Shown here piece after piece: positions 1 through 8,350 of a DNA stretch of 64,000 nt (within the stretch, counting starts at the first letter, position 1; each line of letters begins with the position of its first letter). Under the pieces are notes generated by a model. The model saw nothing but the letters and a program-made list of their open reading frames with translations, was not told the DNA's origin and ran no database searches. The stretch covers positions 2,170,001 through 2,234,000 of the forward strand of contig NZ_CP183878.1 of the NCBI RefSeq assembly GCF_048572895.1, written 5' to 3'. The position numbers were made by a program, and so were the translations under genes. The DNA is from Psychrobacillus sp048572895 (GTDB lineage Bacteria; Bacillota; Bacilli; Bacillales_A; Planococcaceae).

Positions 1-1
1 T

Positions 2-379
2 TTCCTATTCATTTTCGTTTGGATTTATCAAGGATTGATACCCAAATTAATCATGATGCATCCTGAGGAAGTTGCTTTGACTTTTGCAATACTTCCACTC
101 GAGCCAAGTGAGACACACAACATAGTTGCAGCTATTGGTATTATAGAGATTATTTTCGGGTTAATCTGGATTCTTTATCAAAATAAAAGAAGATTACTAA
201 GATTGCAGTTAGTATTATTGCCATTGCTAACGATTTCTGCAATAGTTGCCGATTCTACGGTACTGTCACATCCATTTAATCCTGTAACATTCAACTTATC
301 TCTAATCGTTTTAACGATTATTGGCTTGTTATCAAGTAAGGATATCCCAACAGCTAGAAGCTGTAAACGCGTAAAGTAA
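2..379 (+). CDS. DoxX-like membrane protein, C-terminal part (5' end outside window)
   Basis: The frame is open from base 2, reading FLFIFVWIYQGL before the first internal methionine, so the gene starts upstream of the window. About four hydrophobic helices (for example near IVAAIGIIEIIFGLIWIL and LIVLTIIGLLS) and the W-x-Y-Q-G-L-x-P-K motif resemble the DoxX_3 membrane domain. In many bacteria that domain is the C-terminal half of a fusion with an NAD(P)-binding reductase; whether that is so here cannot be seen. It lies 11 bases before a DUF4166 gene and probably shares its transcript. Substrate unknown. Confidence 0.6.
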   Translation, partial: FLFIFVWIYQGLIPKLIMMHPEEVALTFAILPLEPSETHNIVAAIGIIEIIFGLIWILYQNKRRLLRLQLVLLPLLTISAIVADSTVLSHPFNPVTFNLSLIVLTIIGLLSSKDIPTARSCKRVK

Positions 380-390
380 GGAGCTTATAC

Positions 391-1002
391 ATGTCCATTT
401 ATAAAGTAATTCTTGGTGAACAATTTTATAGATTGCACCCTATGCTTCAAAAAAGATATGGGTTTGAAGATGATAAAACCTTTAAGGCAACTGGAGTGAT
501 GCATAAAATAACAAGTGGTCCTAAATGGTTGTACCTGTTTAAATTATTTGCTACACGCAGAAAATTTTTATTTCCTGAATATGGCACTAATATACCTTTT
601 CATATTATCAATAAACAACAAATTGGATCTAATGGTGAGCAACAGGTTCATTGGGAAAGAAGGTTTTATTTCCAAAATATAAACCGTGACTTTAATGCTC
701 TTATGTCCTTGGATAAAGATAAGCAATTAGTAAAGGATTACCTAGGTGAGCCAAGTCTATTTTACTCTGAGCTAACCTTTGATGTTACGGATCAAGGGCA
801 TTTAAGGATCGAATCCCAAAAGCAACGAATTGTATTAGGAAAATATGAATTTCCTATTCCAAAATTATTCCAAGGAAATGTTTTAGTCAAGGAAAGTTAT
901 ATGGAGGAAAATGAAGCTTTTTTTATACATGTGTTAATTACGAACCCATTGATTGGTACGTTATTTGAATATAAGGGGGAATTCCAATCTGATGACCTAT
1001 AA
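391..1002 (+). CDS. DUF4166 domain protein
   Basis: A 203-residue soluble protein starting MSIYKVILGEQFYRLHPMLQKRYGF, matching the opening of DUF4166 proteins. A ribosome site (AAGGAG) lies just before ATG 391. It has no membrane segment and no recognisable catalytic motif. It sits between a DoxX-like gene and a YndJ-like gene and overlaps the latter by 11 bases, so the three are probably co-transcribed and translationally coupled. Known neighbours of DUF4166 suggest an envelope or redox role, but its biochemical function is unknown. Confidence 0.65.
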   Translation: MSIYKVILGEQFYRLHPMLQKRYGFEDDKTFKATGVMHKITSGPKWLYLFKLFATRRKFLFPEYGTNIPFHIINKQQIGSNGEQQVHWERRFYFQNINRDFNALMSLDKDKQLVKDYLGEPSLFYSELTFDVTDQGHLRIESQKQRIVLGKYEFPIPKLFQGNVLVKESYMEENEAFFIHVLITNPLIGTLFEYKGEFQSDDL

Positions 1003-2566
1003 GTGGCTTGCTATAATACATATTGTTTTGTTTGCTATAACTGCATTTTTTACTGTGAACCCATGGTACTTTTTAATGCTGTCAATAGCACAGATTTTAT
1101 TCGTTCCACTAACTTTACAGCTCATTCTTAAAGTAGAGCTTCGAATGTATTATTTTGTCCTTCCTGCTATTTTTTCTGTTATTGTACTACAAATAACAAA
1201 TGAAACCAGTTTTGACATTGTACTAGCTTTTATTTACTTAGTATTTACACTAGCTGTTGCAATCTATGGATTTAGTCGTTTTGTTCAAAGAGGATTTACT
1301 CATTTAGAGGAGTTTTCAATAGATGCCGGTCTCATGTATTTATTCATGGGAGGGATTTGGTTTTTTGCGTTTGAAGTAGGGATTGATACTGGATTCTCTC
1401 CTATGTTAACCTGGCTTACAGCAATCCATTTCCATTACTCTTCTTTTTTATTACCTATTTTTATAGGATTTGCTGGTAGACTATATAAACCTAAAAGCTA
1501 CCCATTTTTCACTTCCATAATTTTGATCTCACCATTAGTAGTTGCAGCGGGTATTACTTTCTCTCCTTGGCTTGAACTAGTATCTGTCCTATTATATATT
1601 ATTGGTATTTACGGATTTATCGTTATTGTGTTTAAAACTCCATTTAAAGGACTGCTACAAAAAAGCCTAGTTTTACTCTCTTTTAGTGCATTAGGAATTA
1701 CAATTATTTTCTCTTTACTATATGCCTTCGGAAATTCTTTTGGCGTCTTTCAGGTGAGTATTGAGTTTATGTTGAAGTTTCATGGATTTTTTAACTGTCT
1801 GGTATTTGGATTAATTGGTGTTACCGGATGGTCTATTTTGACACCTGCTCCTCTCCACGAAAAGTGGAACTTTCCGATTAGCCATATTCGCGGGAAATTT
1901 GTTGTTGGCGAACAAATACTGGAGAATTACAAAGGAACTGAAACCTACAATGGTCTTGTAGATAAAATGGAAGTATATATAAATAAGAAAAATGTGAAGC
2001 CTGTAATTATTGACTTTTATGAAAACACGAAACATTACCAATTGTTTTCCGAGATACAATGGTATAGATGGTTTAAACCATTTGCCGCTGTCTATGGAAT
2101 GATTAGTCAAAAAATGCAGCAGTTGAATTTGCCATACTCTTCTAAAAAAATGGAGATGACTGGTGACATTATTGCAGTTGAAGATGGTCGCTTTAAGACT
2201 AGGGCATGGCTTCGAAAAATAGAATCTGATGTTATTTTTGTTGCCTTGTATTCATTACATGAAAAAGACAAGAAATCCTATATGAATATTGCATTACCGC
2301 TCCCTTGCTCTTCTATGATCGGTATACTTGAACTGCGAGAGCTAAGTAATGGAAATCTTCTATTAACAAGTAATGGCAGTAGCTATTCTGATGCAGGGAT
2401 CTACTTATCGTTTCGCAAAATTATATTTAAGCTTCCACTTCAGGAGGAGTTTTTAATAGAAGAAAATACAGGCGGAGACCTATTTGCCAAACATCGAATG
2501 AAACTCTTCTCCATCCCTTTTTTGAATATTGACTATACAATTGTAAAAAAAGAGGTCTATGTTTAA
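992..2566 (+). CDS. YndJ-like multi-pass membrane protein
   Basis: The frame is open from 953, but ATG 992 is preferred: an AAGGGGGA ribosome site lies 12 bases upstream and the protein then begins MTYKWLAIIHIVLF. The N-terminal half (residues about 5-290) has eight or nine hydrophobic helices. The C-terminal half is a soluble domain of about 230 residues. This layout matches the YndJ family of Bacillus, whose function is unknown. It overlaps the end of the DUF4166 gene. A decayed transporter gene follows directly on the same strand. Confidence 0.6.
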   Translation: MTYKWLAIIHIVLFAITAFFTVNPWYFLMLSIAQILFVPLTLQLILKVELRMYYFVLPAIFSVIVLQITNETSFDIVLAFIYLVFTLAVAIYGFSRFVQRGFTHLEEFSIDAGLMYLFMGGIWFFAFEVGIDTGFSPMLTWLTAIHFHYSSFLLPIFIGFAGRLYKPKSYPFFTSIILISPLVVAAGITFSPWLELVSVLLYIIGIYGFIVIVFKTPFKGLLQKSLVLLSFSALGITIIFSLLYAFGNSFGVFQVSIEFMLKFHGFFNCLVFGLIGVTGWSILTPAPLHEKWNFPISHIRGKFVVGEQILENYKGTETYNGLVDKMEVYINKKNVKPVIIDFYENTKHYQLFSEIQWYRWFKPFAAVYGMISQKMQQLNLPYSSKKMEMTGDIIAVEDGRFKTRAWLRKIESDVIFVALYSLHEKDKKSYMNIALPLPCSSMIGILELRELSNGNLLLTSNGSSYSDAGIYLSFRKIIFKLPLQEEFLIEENTGGDLFAKHRMKLFSIPFLNIDYTIVKKEVYV

Positions 2567-3036
2567 GTTATTGGTTTATACTTAGTTTAGTTTTGATGAT
2601 TGTATTGCCTACTATTTTAGGTATATTAGTGAATGAACTATCAAAAGGAGAAATACCAAAGAGATTTGGAAAGAAACTTGCTCCATTTTCAAACCTGTAT
2701 TTGTTTGCATTCATTATGATTAATAGTAGTGCGATCTCTCGATACTTAAAGAATTTCAGCATACATCTAATTTCAGTTTTAGTTTAAGTGTTTTTATTTG
2801 CTGTATCGGGCTATGTTTTTGCTTTTATCATTGGTCGTTATATTTTTAAGGACAACCCTTAAATGACTACCTTAGTATTTACAGGAGGAATGAGAAATAT
2901 TGCAAGTGGTGTGATTGTTGCAACGACCTATTTTCCAAGTAAAGTAGCAATGCCTGTTGTTTTCGGTATGTTATTTCAACAAGTATTAGCTTCTGTATTT
3001 AGCAAGGTATTGCAAAAAGTACTGTCTCCTAAATAA
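2567..3036 (+). pseudogene. Bile acid:sodium symporter family (SBF) remnant
   Basis: One reading frame gives a transporter C-terminal half with helices around LVLMIVLPTILGILVNEL and VFLFAVSGYVFAFIIG, then the family-like segment FTGGMRNIASGVIVATTYF and a terminal helix. The frame is broken by TAA codons at 2785-2787 and 2860-2862 and finally stops at 3034-3036. The N-terminal half is missing: the remnant begins where the YndJ gene ends. The residual protein stays in one frame through both stops, so decay is by point mutation and looks fairly recent. Confidence 0.7.
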
Positions 3037-3057
3037 TTAGCTTATCTAGGAAATTGT

Positions 3058-3090
3058 GGAACACCATTGTTTAGGAGGTGTTCTCTTTAT
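3058..3090 (+). terminator. Rho-independent terminator
   Basis: Stem GAACACC (3059-3065) pairs with GGTGTTC (3077-3083), followed by a T-rich CTCTTTAT. It would end the rightward transcript of the DoxX/DUF4166/YndJ group. Confidence 0.6.
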
Positions 3091-3119
3091 CCTAGTTATT
3101 CAACGATTTTCCATAGAAC

Positions 3120-3554
3120 TTAAAATTCCACGCAAAATGGTTGTTTGCTGCTATCAAGACAGTACTCTATTCTTTGTCTAAAATTTTCTATAGTTATCAT
3201 TTTCAATGCCTGTTCGTTAGGGAAAAAACCCACTTCTAAACTTTCTGGGGAAGTTGTTAATTTGCCACCAGTTGGCTTTGCTAGAAAGAGAGTATTACAA
3301 ATTGACTTATTCACATTTTGAAATACACCGCAGAATTTTAGAATTTCAATTTCAATACCTGACTCCTCTTTAGTTTCCCTTATTGCAGCGTCTTTCAAAG
3401 ACTCACCTTCCTCAACTATTCCACCTGGCATTTCCCAACCTCTCATAGGACCTTTAATGAGCAGTATTTCCTTTTGGTCGTTAAGTACAATAGTTGCAGC
3501 TGAAATAAAGTGTTTAGCTGGTGTATAAATAGCTGATTGTCCGTTTTGTCCCAA
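3120..3554 (-). CDS. Nudix hydrolase
   Basis: A 144-residue single-domain protein with a complete Nudix box (GGIVEEGESLKDAAIRETKE followed by ESGI), including the metal-binding REUxEE core. Nudix enzymes cleave nucleoside diphosphates linked to another group; the substrate cannot be read from the sequence. The start is TTG 3554, preceded by an AAGGGGG ribosome site. It appears to be a single-gene unit on the minus strand, beside a VOC-family gene with the same orientation. Confidence 0.8.
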   Translation of the reverse strand: MGQNGQSAIYTPAKHFISAATIVLNDQKEILLIKGPMRGWEMPGGIVEEGESLKDAAIRETKEESGIEIEILKFCGVFQNVNKSICNTLFLAKPTGGKLTTSPESLEVGFFPNEQALKMITIENFRQRIEYCLDSSKQPFCVEF

Positions 3555-3732
3555 AGTCGTTGCCCCCTTTTTGTGTAAAGCTAACTTACTCTATGAACCG
3601 ATTGTTGAACACAAGTTAACCAACTCTTTCACTATCCTACTTCGTTTGTCCGATAAGAAAAATTGCTACCTAAGCAACCTTCGCTCTTTATCTAAACCCC
3701 TTAGCTTAATAGAAGATTTTACTCTCTATTTC

Positions 3733-4146
3733 TTACTCCTTCGGCATCCTATTCAGATCCATATACAACACATTCCAACGGTGACCGTCTAAATCAGCAA
3801 AACCGCAGCCGTACATCCAGCCTTGGTTCTCAGAGGGCTCACCAAATATTGTACCTCCAGCCTTAACTGCTCTTTTTGCTATTTCATCTACTTCTTCTTT
3901 GCTCTCTGCATCAATGGAAAGTAATACCTCCGCAGCTTGTTTTGTATCGACTATTTCATGCTTGGTAAAACTTTTGAAAGTGGAAACAGGAAAAAGCATT
4001 ACGGTAGCATTATTATCTCCAATGACTAATTGCACTTGATCGCTATTGCCAAGTGGTGTATTAGTCGTAAATCCAAGTTTGCTGTAAAACTCTTTTGATT
4101 TATTTGTATCTTTAACGGGCAAGTTGATCCAAAATTGTTTTGTCAT
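3733..4146 (-). CDS. VOC (glyoxalase/bleomycin-resistance fold) family protein
   Basis: A 137-residue protein with the vicinal-oxygen-chelate pattern: an N-terminal beta-alpha unit (WINLPVKDTNKSKEFYSKLGF) and a C-terminal GFADLDGHRWNVLYMD strand pair containing the usual metal-ligand histidine position. Members include glyoxalases, dioxygenases and drug-binding proteins; nothing here fixes the substrate. ATG 4146 has a GAAGGTGAAATAAC leader. About 180 bases of apparently non-coding DNA separate it from the Nudix gene at 3120-3554. Confidence 0.75.
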   Translation of the reverse strand: MTKQFWINLPVKDTNKSKEFYSKLGFTTNTPLGNSDQVQLVIGDNNATVMLFPVSTFKSFTKHEIVDTKQAAEVLLSIDAESKEEVDEIAKRAVKAGGTIFGEPSENQGWMYGCGFADLDGHRWNVLYMDLNRMPKE

Positions 4147-4245
4147 AGTTATTTCACCTTCTTTAATTTAATTCTACACTCCTTTTAATTCTTCAGTAAT
4201 GTATAAAATACCTTTTTCCACACCTGTTTCTTTAGTGGAAAAACA

Positions 4246-4331
4246 CTAAAGATTTTCTTCATCAATTTCTCTAATTAATACTTTATAAGTATCTTCATTT
4301 GCCTGTACAGTACCTTTAGGTATTTGGATGC
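4246..4331 (-). pseudogene. Nudix-domain remnant
   Basis: Read leftwards this short stretch gives GIQIPKGTVQANEDTY followed by KVLIREIDEE and a stop. That is recognisably the Nudix box region (P-K-G-x-x-x-x-N-E-D plus R-E-I-x-E-E) without its flanks. No start, N-terminus or continuous downstream frame remains. It is unrelated in detail to the intact Nudix gene at 3120-3554. Confidence 0.45.
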
Positions 4332-4334
4332 CAT

Positions 4335-4370
4335 CTTCAACTTTTGAATGTCAAAAAGTTGAAGCTTTTG
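4335..4370 (+). terminator. Hairpin with T-run
   Basis: CTTCAACTTTTGA (4335-4347) pairs with TCAAAAAGTTGAAG (4351-4364), followed by CTTTTGTTTTTTC. No intact rightward gene ends here, so it is either a relic or an incidental structure. Confidence 0.4.
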
Positions 4371-4404
4371 TTTTTTCTTCTCTAATTCTAGTTACAATAA
4401 AAAA

Positions 4405-4446
4405 CAGCCCCTATTTTGCACAATTTCTGTTTCAAAATAGGGCCAA
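4405..4446 (-). terminator. Hairpin terminator for leftward transcription
   Basis: CCCTATTTTG (4409-4418) pairs exactly with CAAAATAGGG (4433-4442). Leftwards it runs into GCTGTTTTTTATT, a good U-tract. It would end transcripts that read through from metG and the decayed stretch at 4447-4890. Confidence 0.6.
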
Positions 4447-4890
4447 CGTATTTTTTATTAATATGGTTTTGAATTTACAATACGTCAATCCTCAACTGGA
4501 GGATTCTCAGATATTGCGAACACTGAACAACGGTCAGTACTTGTGCTTTATATTTAGATTTTGAAACTTAAAAGTCAAATTTATCTTCTTTTTCTTGTCG
4601 AATTTTTGTATATGTTTCAGTGAGAAGTATTGTATCTTCAACCAATCTTGTGATACGGAATAAAACATCATCATTTTCAAGAAATCCTTTTCCTCAATAA
4701 ATACAAAAGTTTGCACTATTTGTGCTTTCATGTACGAAAGAACTGGCTTCAATTGTTGCTCCGCAATTAAGTAATGTTTTGATGTACCTGCAATTTAGGT
4801 GTGTGCTCTCTCAATAATTTCTTGGTCAATATAATGAAGATCAACAAATACAGGTTGTAGACCCTAAAAAGGGGCTTACGTTTTTCTTAT
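4447..4890 (-). other. Stretch without an intact gene, traces of decayed coding DNA
   Basis: Leftward frames carry protein-like fragments, such as GLQPVFVDLHYIDQEIIERA near 4800-4860 and ENDDVLFRITRLVEDTILL near 4600-4680. They are broken by several stops and frame changes. I could not assign a family. The rightward open frame across 4328-4564 has no ribosome site and spans two hairpins, so it was not accepted. Confidence 0.35.
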
Positions 4891-6528
4891 TTAAGTTTCA
4901 GCATTTTCTTTAAGATGATCTAGTTCCTCTTGTATCACATTAATCTCGATTCTTTCAAATAGGGGTCTAATCGTATGTAACTGGGTTGGGACAGGATTAA
5001 TAGGCAGCCAAGAGAATTCGTCTATATGGAGATAGGCTTTTACTTCCTCGCTTGAAAAAGGGAGAAATGGTGATAATATTTGTGCTGCATTTCCAATAAT
5101 GTATACACAGGTAGCAATCGTTTCTTTACAAGCTAGCTCCTCTTCTTTTAGTTGAATCCACGGTTTTTGAGCGTCAAAGTATTTATTTCCATTACGGATA
5201 TATAGAAATATTGTCTCTAATGCTAATTTGAAATTTCCTTTTTCGATTAGCTTTCCTACTTTTTCATACAACTTTTCCGTTTGTTTTATAATTGGTTTAT
5301 CTATATTGCTCACAGGTATATTTCCTTCATAGAATTTTTCGATGAATTTAAATGTTCGGTTTATAAGATTTCCGTATGCTCCGAGTAGTTCTGAGTTATG
5401 ACTATATATGAATTCTCGCCAAGAGAAATCAGTATCACGATTTTCTGGAGCATTTATCGTTAAAAAGTAGCGTATGGAATCTGGATGATACCTTTCTAAA
5501 ATATCCGGAATCCAGACTGCCCAATTTTGACTAGTAGAAAGCTTTCTTTTCTCAAGTGTTAAGTACTCGTTTGATATAATATGTGTAGGTAAGGCAGGAC
5601 TATTTATCCCTAGTAATATCGCTGGCCAAATCAGTGAATGGAAGGGAATATTATCTTTTCCATGTACATAGTATGAGATTGTTTCTTCTGTCCAATATGG
5701 TTTATCCTCTGTTTTAAAATTCTTTGCCCATTCTTTACTTGCCGAATAATATCCCGCTACTGCTTCTATCCAAACATAAACTTTCTTTTCCTCATATCCT
5801 TTTACAGGAATACTTACTCCATTCGGAAGATCTCTAGATGCCGCACGATCTATAAGCCCTTCCTGTAAATAACGCTCGGATAGTTGAATTGCATTATCTC
5901 TCCATAATTCCCCGATTTTTGCTTCTTGGACGAAACTCTCTAATTGTTCTTGAAAAGTACTTAGCTTAAAATAGAAATGCTCCGTTTTTCGAATTGTTGG
6001 TTCGCTTCCACAAAGCTTACACGTTCGGTCGATTAAATCTAAAGGATCCAATATTTTGGAACAATTATCACATTGATCTCCACGAGCACTGCTCCCACAG
6101 TTTGGGCATTTCCCTTCTACATATCTATCTGGCAAAAATTGCTCGTCTTCCTCACAATATGTCTGTTCTATTTCTTTTTTATAAATAAAACCCTTATCTA
6201 ATAGCTTTAAAAATAGTTCCTTTACGACTTGGTGATGATTCTCACTGTCTGTTCTCGTATAGAGGTCATAAGAAAACCCCAAACGTCGAAAAGAATCCTC
6301 AAATTCAGCGTGGTATCTATCGGCTACCTCTTTTACCGGAATCCCTTCCTTATTCGCTCGTATAGAAATAGGAGTGCCATTGCAGTCACTTCCCGAAACA
6401 TATAGTACATCCTCTCCCTTTAGCCTAAAATACCTTGCAAGTATATCCCCCGGTAATAATGCTGCAATATGACCTAAATGCAACGAACCGTTTGCATATG
6501 GCCACGCCCCTCCAATAAAAATACTCAT
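4891..6528 (-). CDS. metG: Methionine--tRNA ligase, E. coli-type (second-type MetRS)
   Basis: A 545-residue class I aminoacyl-tRNA synthetase charging tRNA-Met. The HIGH motif is HLGH (near residue 18, in GGAWPYANGSLHLGH). The KMSKS loop reads KLSTS. The connective domain has multiple CxxC zinc knuckles (CPNCG, CDNC, CKLCG, about residues 138-175), the E. coli-like arrangement. The B. subtilis housekeeping MetS has a simpler knuckle and a C-terminal tRNA-binding domain, which is missing here. This suggests a second, possibly acquired, MetRS. A T-box leader with a Met specifier precedes it, so expression should rise when tRNA-Met is uncharged. Confidence 0.9.
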   Translation of the reverse strand: MSIFIGGAWPYANGSLHLGHIAALLPGDILARYFRLKGEDVLYVSGSDCNGTPISIRANKEGIPVKEVADRYHAEFEDSFRRLGFSYDLYTRTDSENHHQVVKELFLKLLDKGFIYKKEIEQTYCEEDEQFLPDRYVEGKCPNCGSSARGDQCDNCSKILDPLDLIDRTCKLCGSEPTIRKTEHFYFKLSTFQEQLESFVQEAKIGELWRDNAIQLSERYLQEGLIDRAASRDLPNGVSIPVKGYEEKKVYVWIEAVAGYYSASKEWAKNFKTEDKPYWTEETISYYVHGKDNIPFHSLIWPAILLGINSPALPTHIISNEYLTLEKRKLSTSQNWAVWIPDILERYHPDSIRYFLTINAPENRDTDFSWREFIYSHNSELLGAYGNLINRTFKFIEKFYEGNIPVSNIDKPIIKQTEKLYEKVGKLIEKGNFKLALETIFLYIRNGNKYFDAQKPWIQLKEEELACKETIATCVYIIGNAAQILSPFLPFSSEEVKAYLHIDEFSWLPINPVPTQLHTIRPLFERIEINVIQEELDHLKENAET

Positions 6529-6553
6529 CCGCTATTCCTCCTATTTTTATAAA

Positions 6554-6830
6554 TAAAAAAAACTCGCCCTTACCGGAAAAATCCCGATAAGGACGAGGTT
6601 ATTAGTCTCGTGGTACCACCTTAATTTTCAAACGACTCACATCGTCTGACTCTAAAAGTACATGGCAAAAAGCCTTTATACTTTGACATGGATAACAAGT
6701 GCCAAATCTTGTCGTATCCTACTAGTTACATAACGTTCAGTACGAAGCTCAGAGATCATGTTCAAATGACTAGTTTGCCTCATTTCCACCAGCAGAAGCT
6801 CTCTTTATAACATTATCATTTTACTTTTCC
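6554..6830 (-). promoter_or_regulatory. T-box riboswitch leader of metG (Met specifier)
   Basis: The leader contains the T-box core TGGTACCACG (6610-6619 on the opposite strand). It ends in a strong terminator whose arms CTCGTCCTTATCGGGA and TCCGGTAAGGGCGAG (6562-6598) are followed by a run of seven T. In the presumed specifier loop the sequence GAAC-ATG-A (ATG at 6759-6757) gives a methionine codon followed by a purine, as T-boxes require. The structure lies directly upstream of metG. Established T-box logic: uncharged tRNA stabilises the antiterminator. Confidence 0.9.
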
Positions 6831-6864
6831 TCTTCATCGCTATTAATTTATATTTGTTAATATG

Positions 6865-6892
6865 ATTATACATAAAATTCTAAACTGTGCAA
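6865..6892 (-). promoter_or_regulatory. Sigma-A-type promoter of the metG T-box leader
   Basis: Reading leftwards, TTGCAC (6892-6887) and TATAAT (6870-6865) are separated by 16 bases, a near-consensus housekeeping promoter. Transcription would begin near 6858, giving a leader of about 300 bases before metG. Confidence 0.6.
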
Positions 6893-6935
6893 TCTTTTGT
6901 GATAAAATAGTAAAAAGTGAAGGAGCTGAAACATA

Positions 6936-7082
6936 ATGAAAAGCTTTGTTGATGATTTCGCTGGTGCTATACATGATATTTTGTATTATGTATCGTATTT
7001 AATTGCTGGATTACTCATTGTTGGTGTACCTCTTTATCTCCTGACAATTTTATTTGATTGGATTTCTAGTACCTTTTACTAA
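6936..7082 (+). CDS. Small single-pass membrane protein (48 residues)
   Basis: ATG 6936 follows a good GAAGGAG site (6919-6925). The frame encodes a polar N-terminus (MKSFVDDFAGAIHDI), then one long hydrophobic segment ending LLTILFDWISSTFY. No family is recognised. It is divergent from the metG leader and its last 33 bases overlap the 3' end of the convergent methyltransferase gene. The ribosome site and clean membrane helix argue that it is real; its function is unknown. Confidence 0.5.
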   Translation: MKSFVDDFAGAIHDILYYVSYLIAGLLIVGVPLYLLTILFDWISSTFY

Positions 7083-7850
7083 ACAATTTCTTCCTTTTCT
7101 ACATACATAAATCATTTCATCACTATCTTTACATAACGGTGATTTATTCCAATCTTCATAGACGTGCAAAATGTCCAGTCCGTTTTCAGAAAGTAACCGC
7201 TCCATTTCCTTCGGATATGTATATCTTAAACTAATGTTTGTTTTTCTTTCCTCCACTACATTACCATCATCCATATATTTTCTAATTGTTGTATAATGTT
7301 GGATTTGTTCTAGAGGATTATAATCACTAGTCGTATATACATCCACCTTTTTATTTTCCACCGTATCCGTGTATGTTTTCCAATATTCTTCCGTACTTGG
7401 TTGCAGCAACTCATCCATAGTTGGAAATCTCGTCCCAAATATAAAGACTCCATCGTTCTCTAAATGATTATGTATGGACCTTAAAACAAGATTTTGATGT
7501 TCATTTGTATGAAAATGTTGAAAGGAGTTCCCAACCATAAATATTAACGGACTTTTTTGTTCTAATTGGAGCGCTGTGCAATCTTGCTCCAACCATTCAA
7601 TTTGTATATTTAAATCTTCCGCTTTTTTCTTCGCGTGTTCAAGCATACCAGCGTGTAGATCTACTCCAATTAATTCGAATCCCTTTTGTGCTAAAGGAAT
7701 CGTCATTCTACCGGTTCCACATGCCAAGTCTATTACTGGTCCTCCTTGTTTGATAGCCCATTCTGTAAGAAAATTGAGTTCCCCAGTGTAGGCATCATTT
7801 TCAATATCGTAGGAAATTGGATCACTGTATTCTTCTAGATTATTATTCAT
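7050..7850 (-). CDS. Class I SAM-dependent methyltransferase
   Basis: A 266-residue Rossmann-fold methyltransferase. Motif I is PVIDLACGTGRMTIPLAQKG (about residues 34-53), followed by the acidic loop IGVDLHAGML and motif II-like IEWLEQDCTAL. The acceptor is unknown; the sequence resembles the UbiE/small-molecule group rather than rRNA enzymes. ATG 7850 has an AAGGAG site nine bases upstream and directly abuts the stop codon of a short decayed frame (7851-7931). Confidence 0.75.
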   Translation of the reverse strand: MNNNLEEYSDPISYDIENDAYTGELNFLTEWAIKQGGPVIDLACGTGRMTIPLAQKGFELIGVDLHAGMLEHAKKKAEDLNIQIEWLEQDCTALQLEQKSPLIFMVGNSFQHFHTNEHQNLVLRSIHNHLENDGVFIFGTRFPTMDELLQPSTEEYWKTYTDTVENKKVDVYTTSDYNPLEQIQHYTTIRKYMDDGNVVEERKTNISLRYTYPKEMERLLSENGLDILHVYEDWNKSPLCKDSDEMIYVCRKGRNCLVKGTRNPIK

Positions 7851-7931
7851 CTATGTTTGCTCCTTTTTAGATAGCCATTGCGCTATTTCCTCTTCAAATT
7901 TTTGTTCCTTCCACACAAGGACCGTGATCCT
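7851..7931 (-). pseudogene. C-terminal tail of a lost upstream gene
   Basis: About 25 codons in one frame (ITVLVWKEQKFEEEIAQWLS then KKEQT and a stop) end exactly where the methyltransferase ATG begins, as expected for the tail of a former operon partner. Stops lie immediately upstream. No family assigned. Confidence 0.3.
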
Positions 7932-8007
7932 TTATTACTATACTTATAAAACGACAGAAAAGCTTCGTTATTCAGATGATTTTATAGATTCATATTTCTA
8001 CCACAGC

Positions 8008-8235
8008 CTACTCGTTTTCTAAATGTTTGTTAAAGGCCATTACAAAAAAACATATTCCAGTTATAACTAAAATAATACTTATGAATATCGGGAAGTATCC
8101 TATCGCAGATATAGCAGCTGCAAATCCCCCATACCCCTCTCCTCTAGTTGTATATATAGCTGCTGCAATCCATGTCATCCCAAATAACATGAATCCTGAA
8201 AGTATTGCTGTTGCTCCCATTAATATATATTTCAA
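8008..8235 (-). CDS. Small two-helix membrane protein
   Basis: A 75-residue protein with two hydrophobic segments (ATAILSGFMLFGMTWIAAAIY, then a second around YFPIFISIILVITGICFFV) joined by a glycine-rich loop. ATG 8235 is preceded by a GGGGGAT-type site. No family name could be given with confidence. It is isolated, between the methyltransferase and citA, on the same strand. Confidence 0.5.
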   Translation of the reverse strand: MKYILMGATAILSGFMLFGMTWIAAAIYTTRGEGYGGFAAAISAIGYFPIFISIILVITGICFFVMAFNKHLENE

Positions 8236-8303
8236 TATTCATCCCCCTTTCATTTACATCACTATATGTATATTCGCCTTGATGAAGCGATTTCCTTTTC
8301 CAC

Positions 8304-8346
8304 CAAAAAAAGATGCTGTTTCCTGTTACTAAAACGGCATCTTTTA
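8304..8346 (-). terminator. Terminator of citA
   Basis: AAAAGATGCCGTTTT (8345-8331) pairs with AAACAGCATCTTTT (8317-8304), leading into seven T in the leftward direction, directly after the citA stop. Confidence 0.75.
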
Positions 8347-8350
8347 AGAA

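Noticed and set aside
4328..4564. Rightward 78-codon open frame
   Set aside because: No ribosome site, spans two hairpins, and its composition looks like noise from AT-rich DNA.
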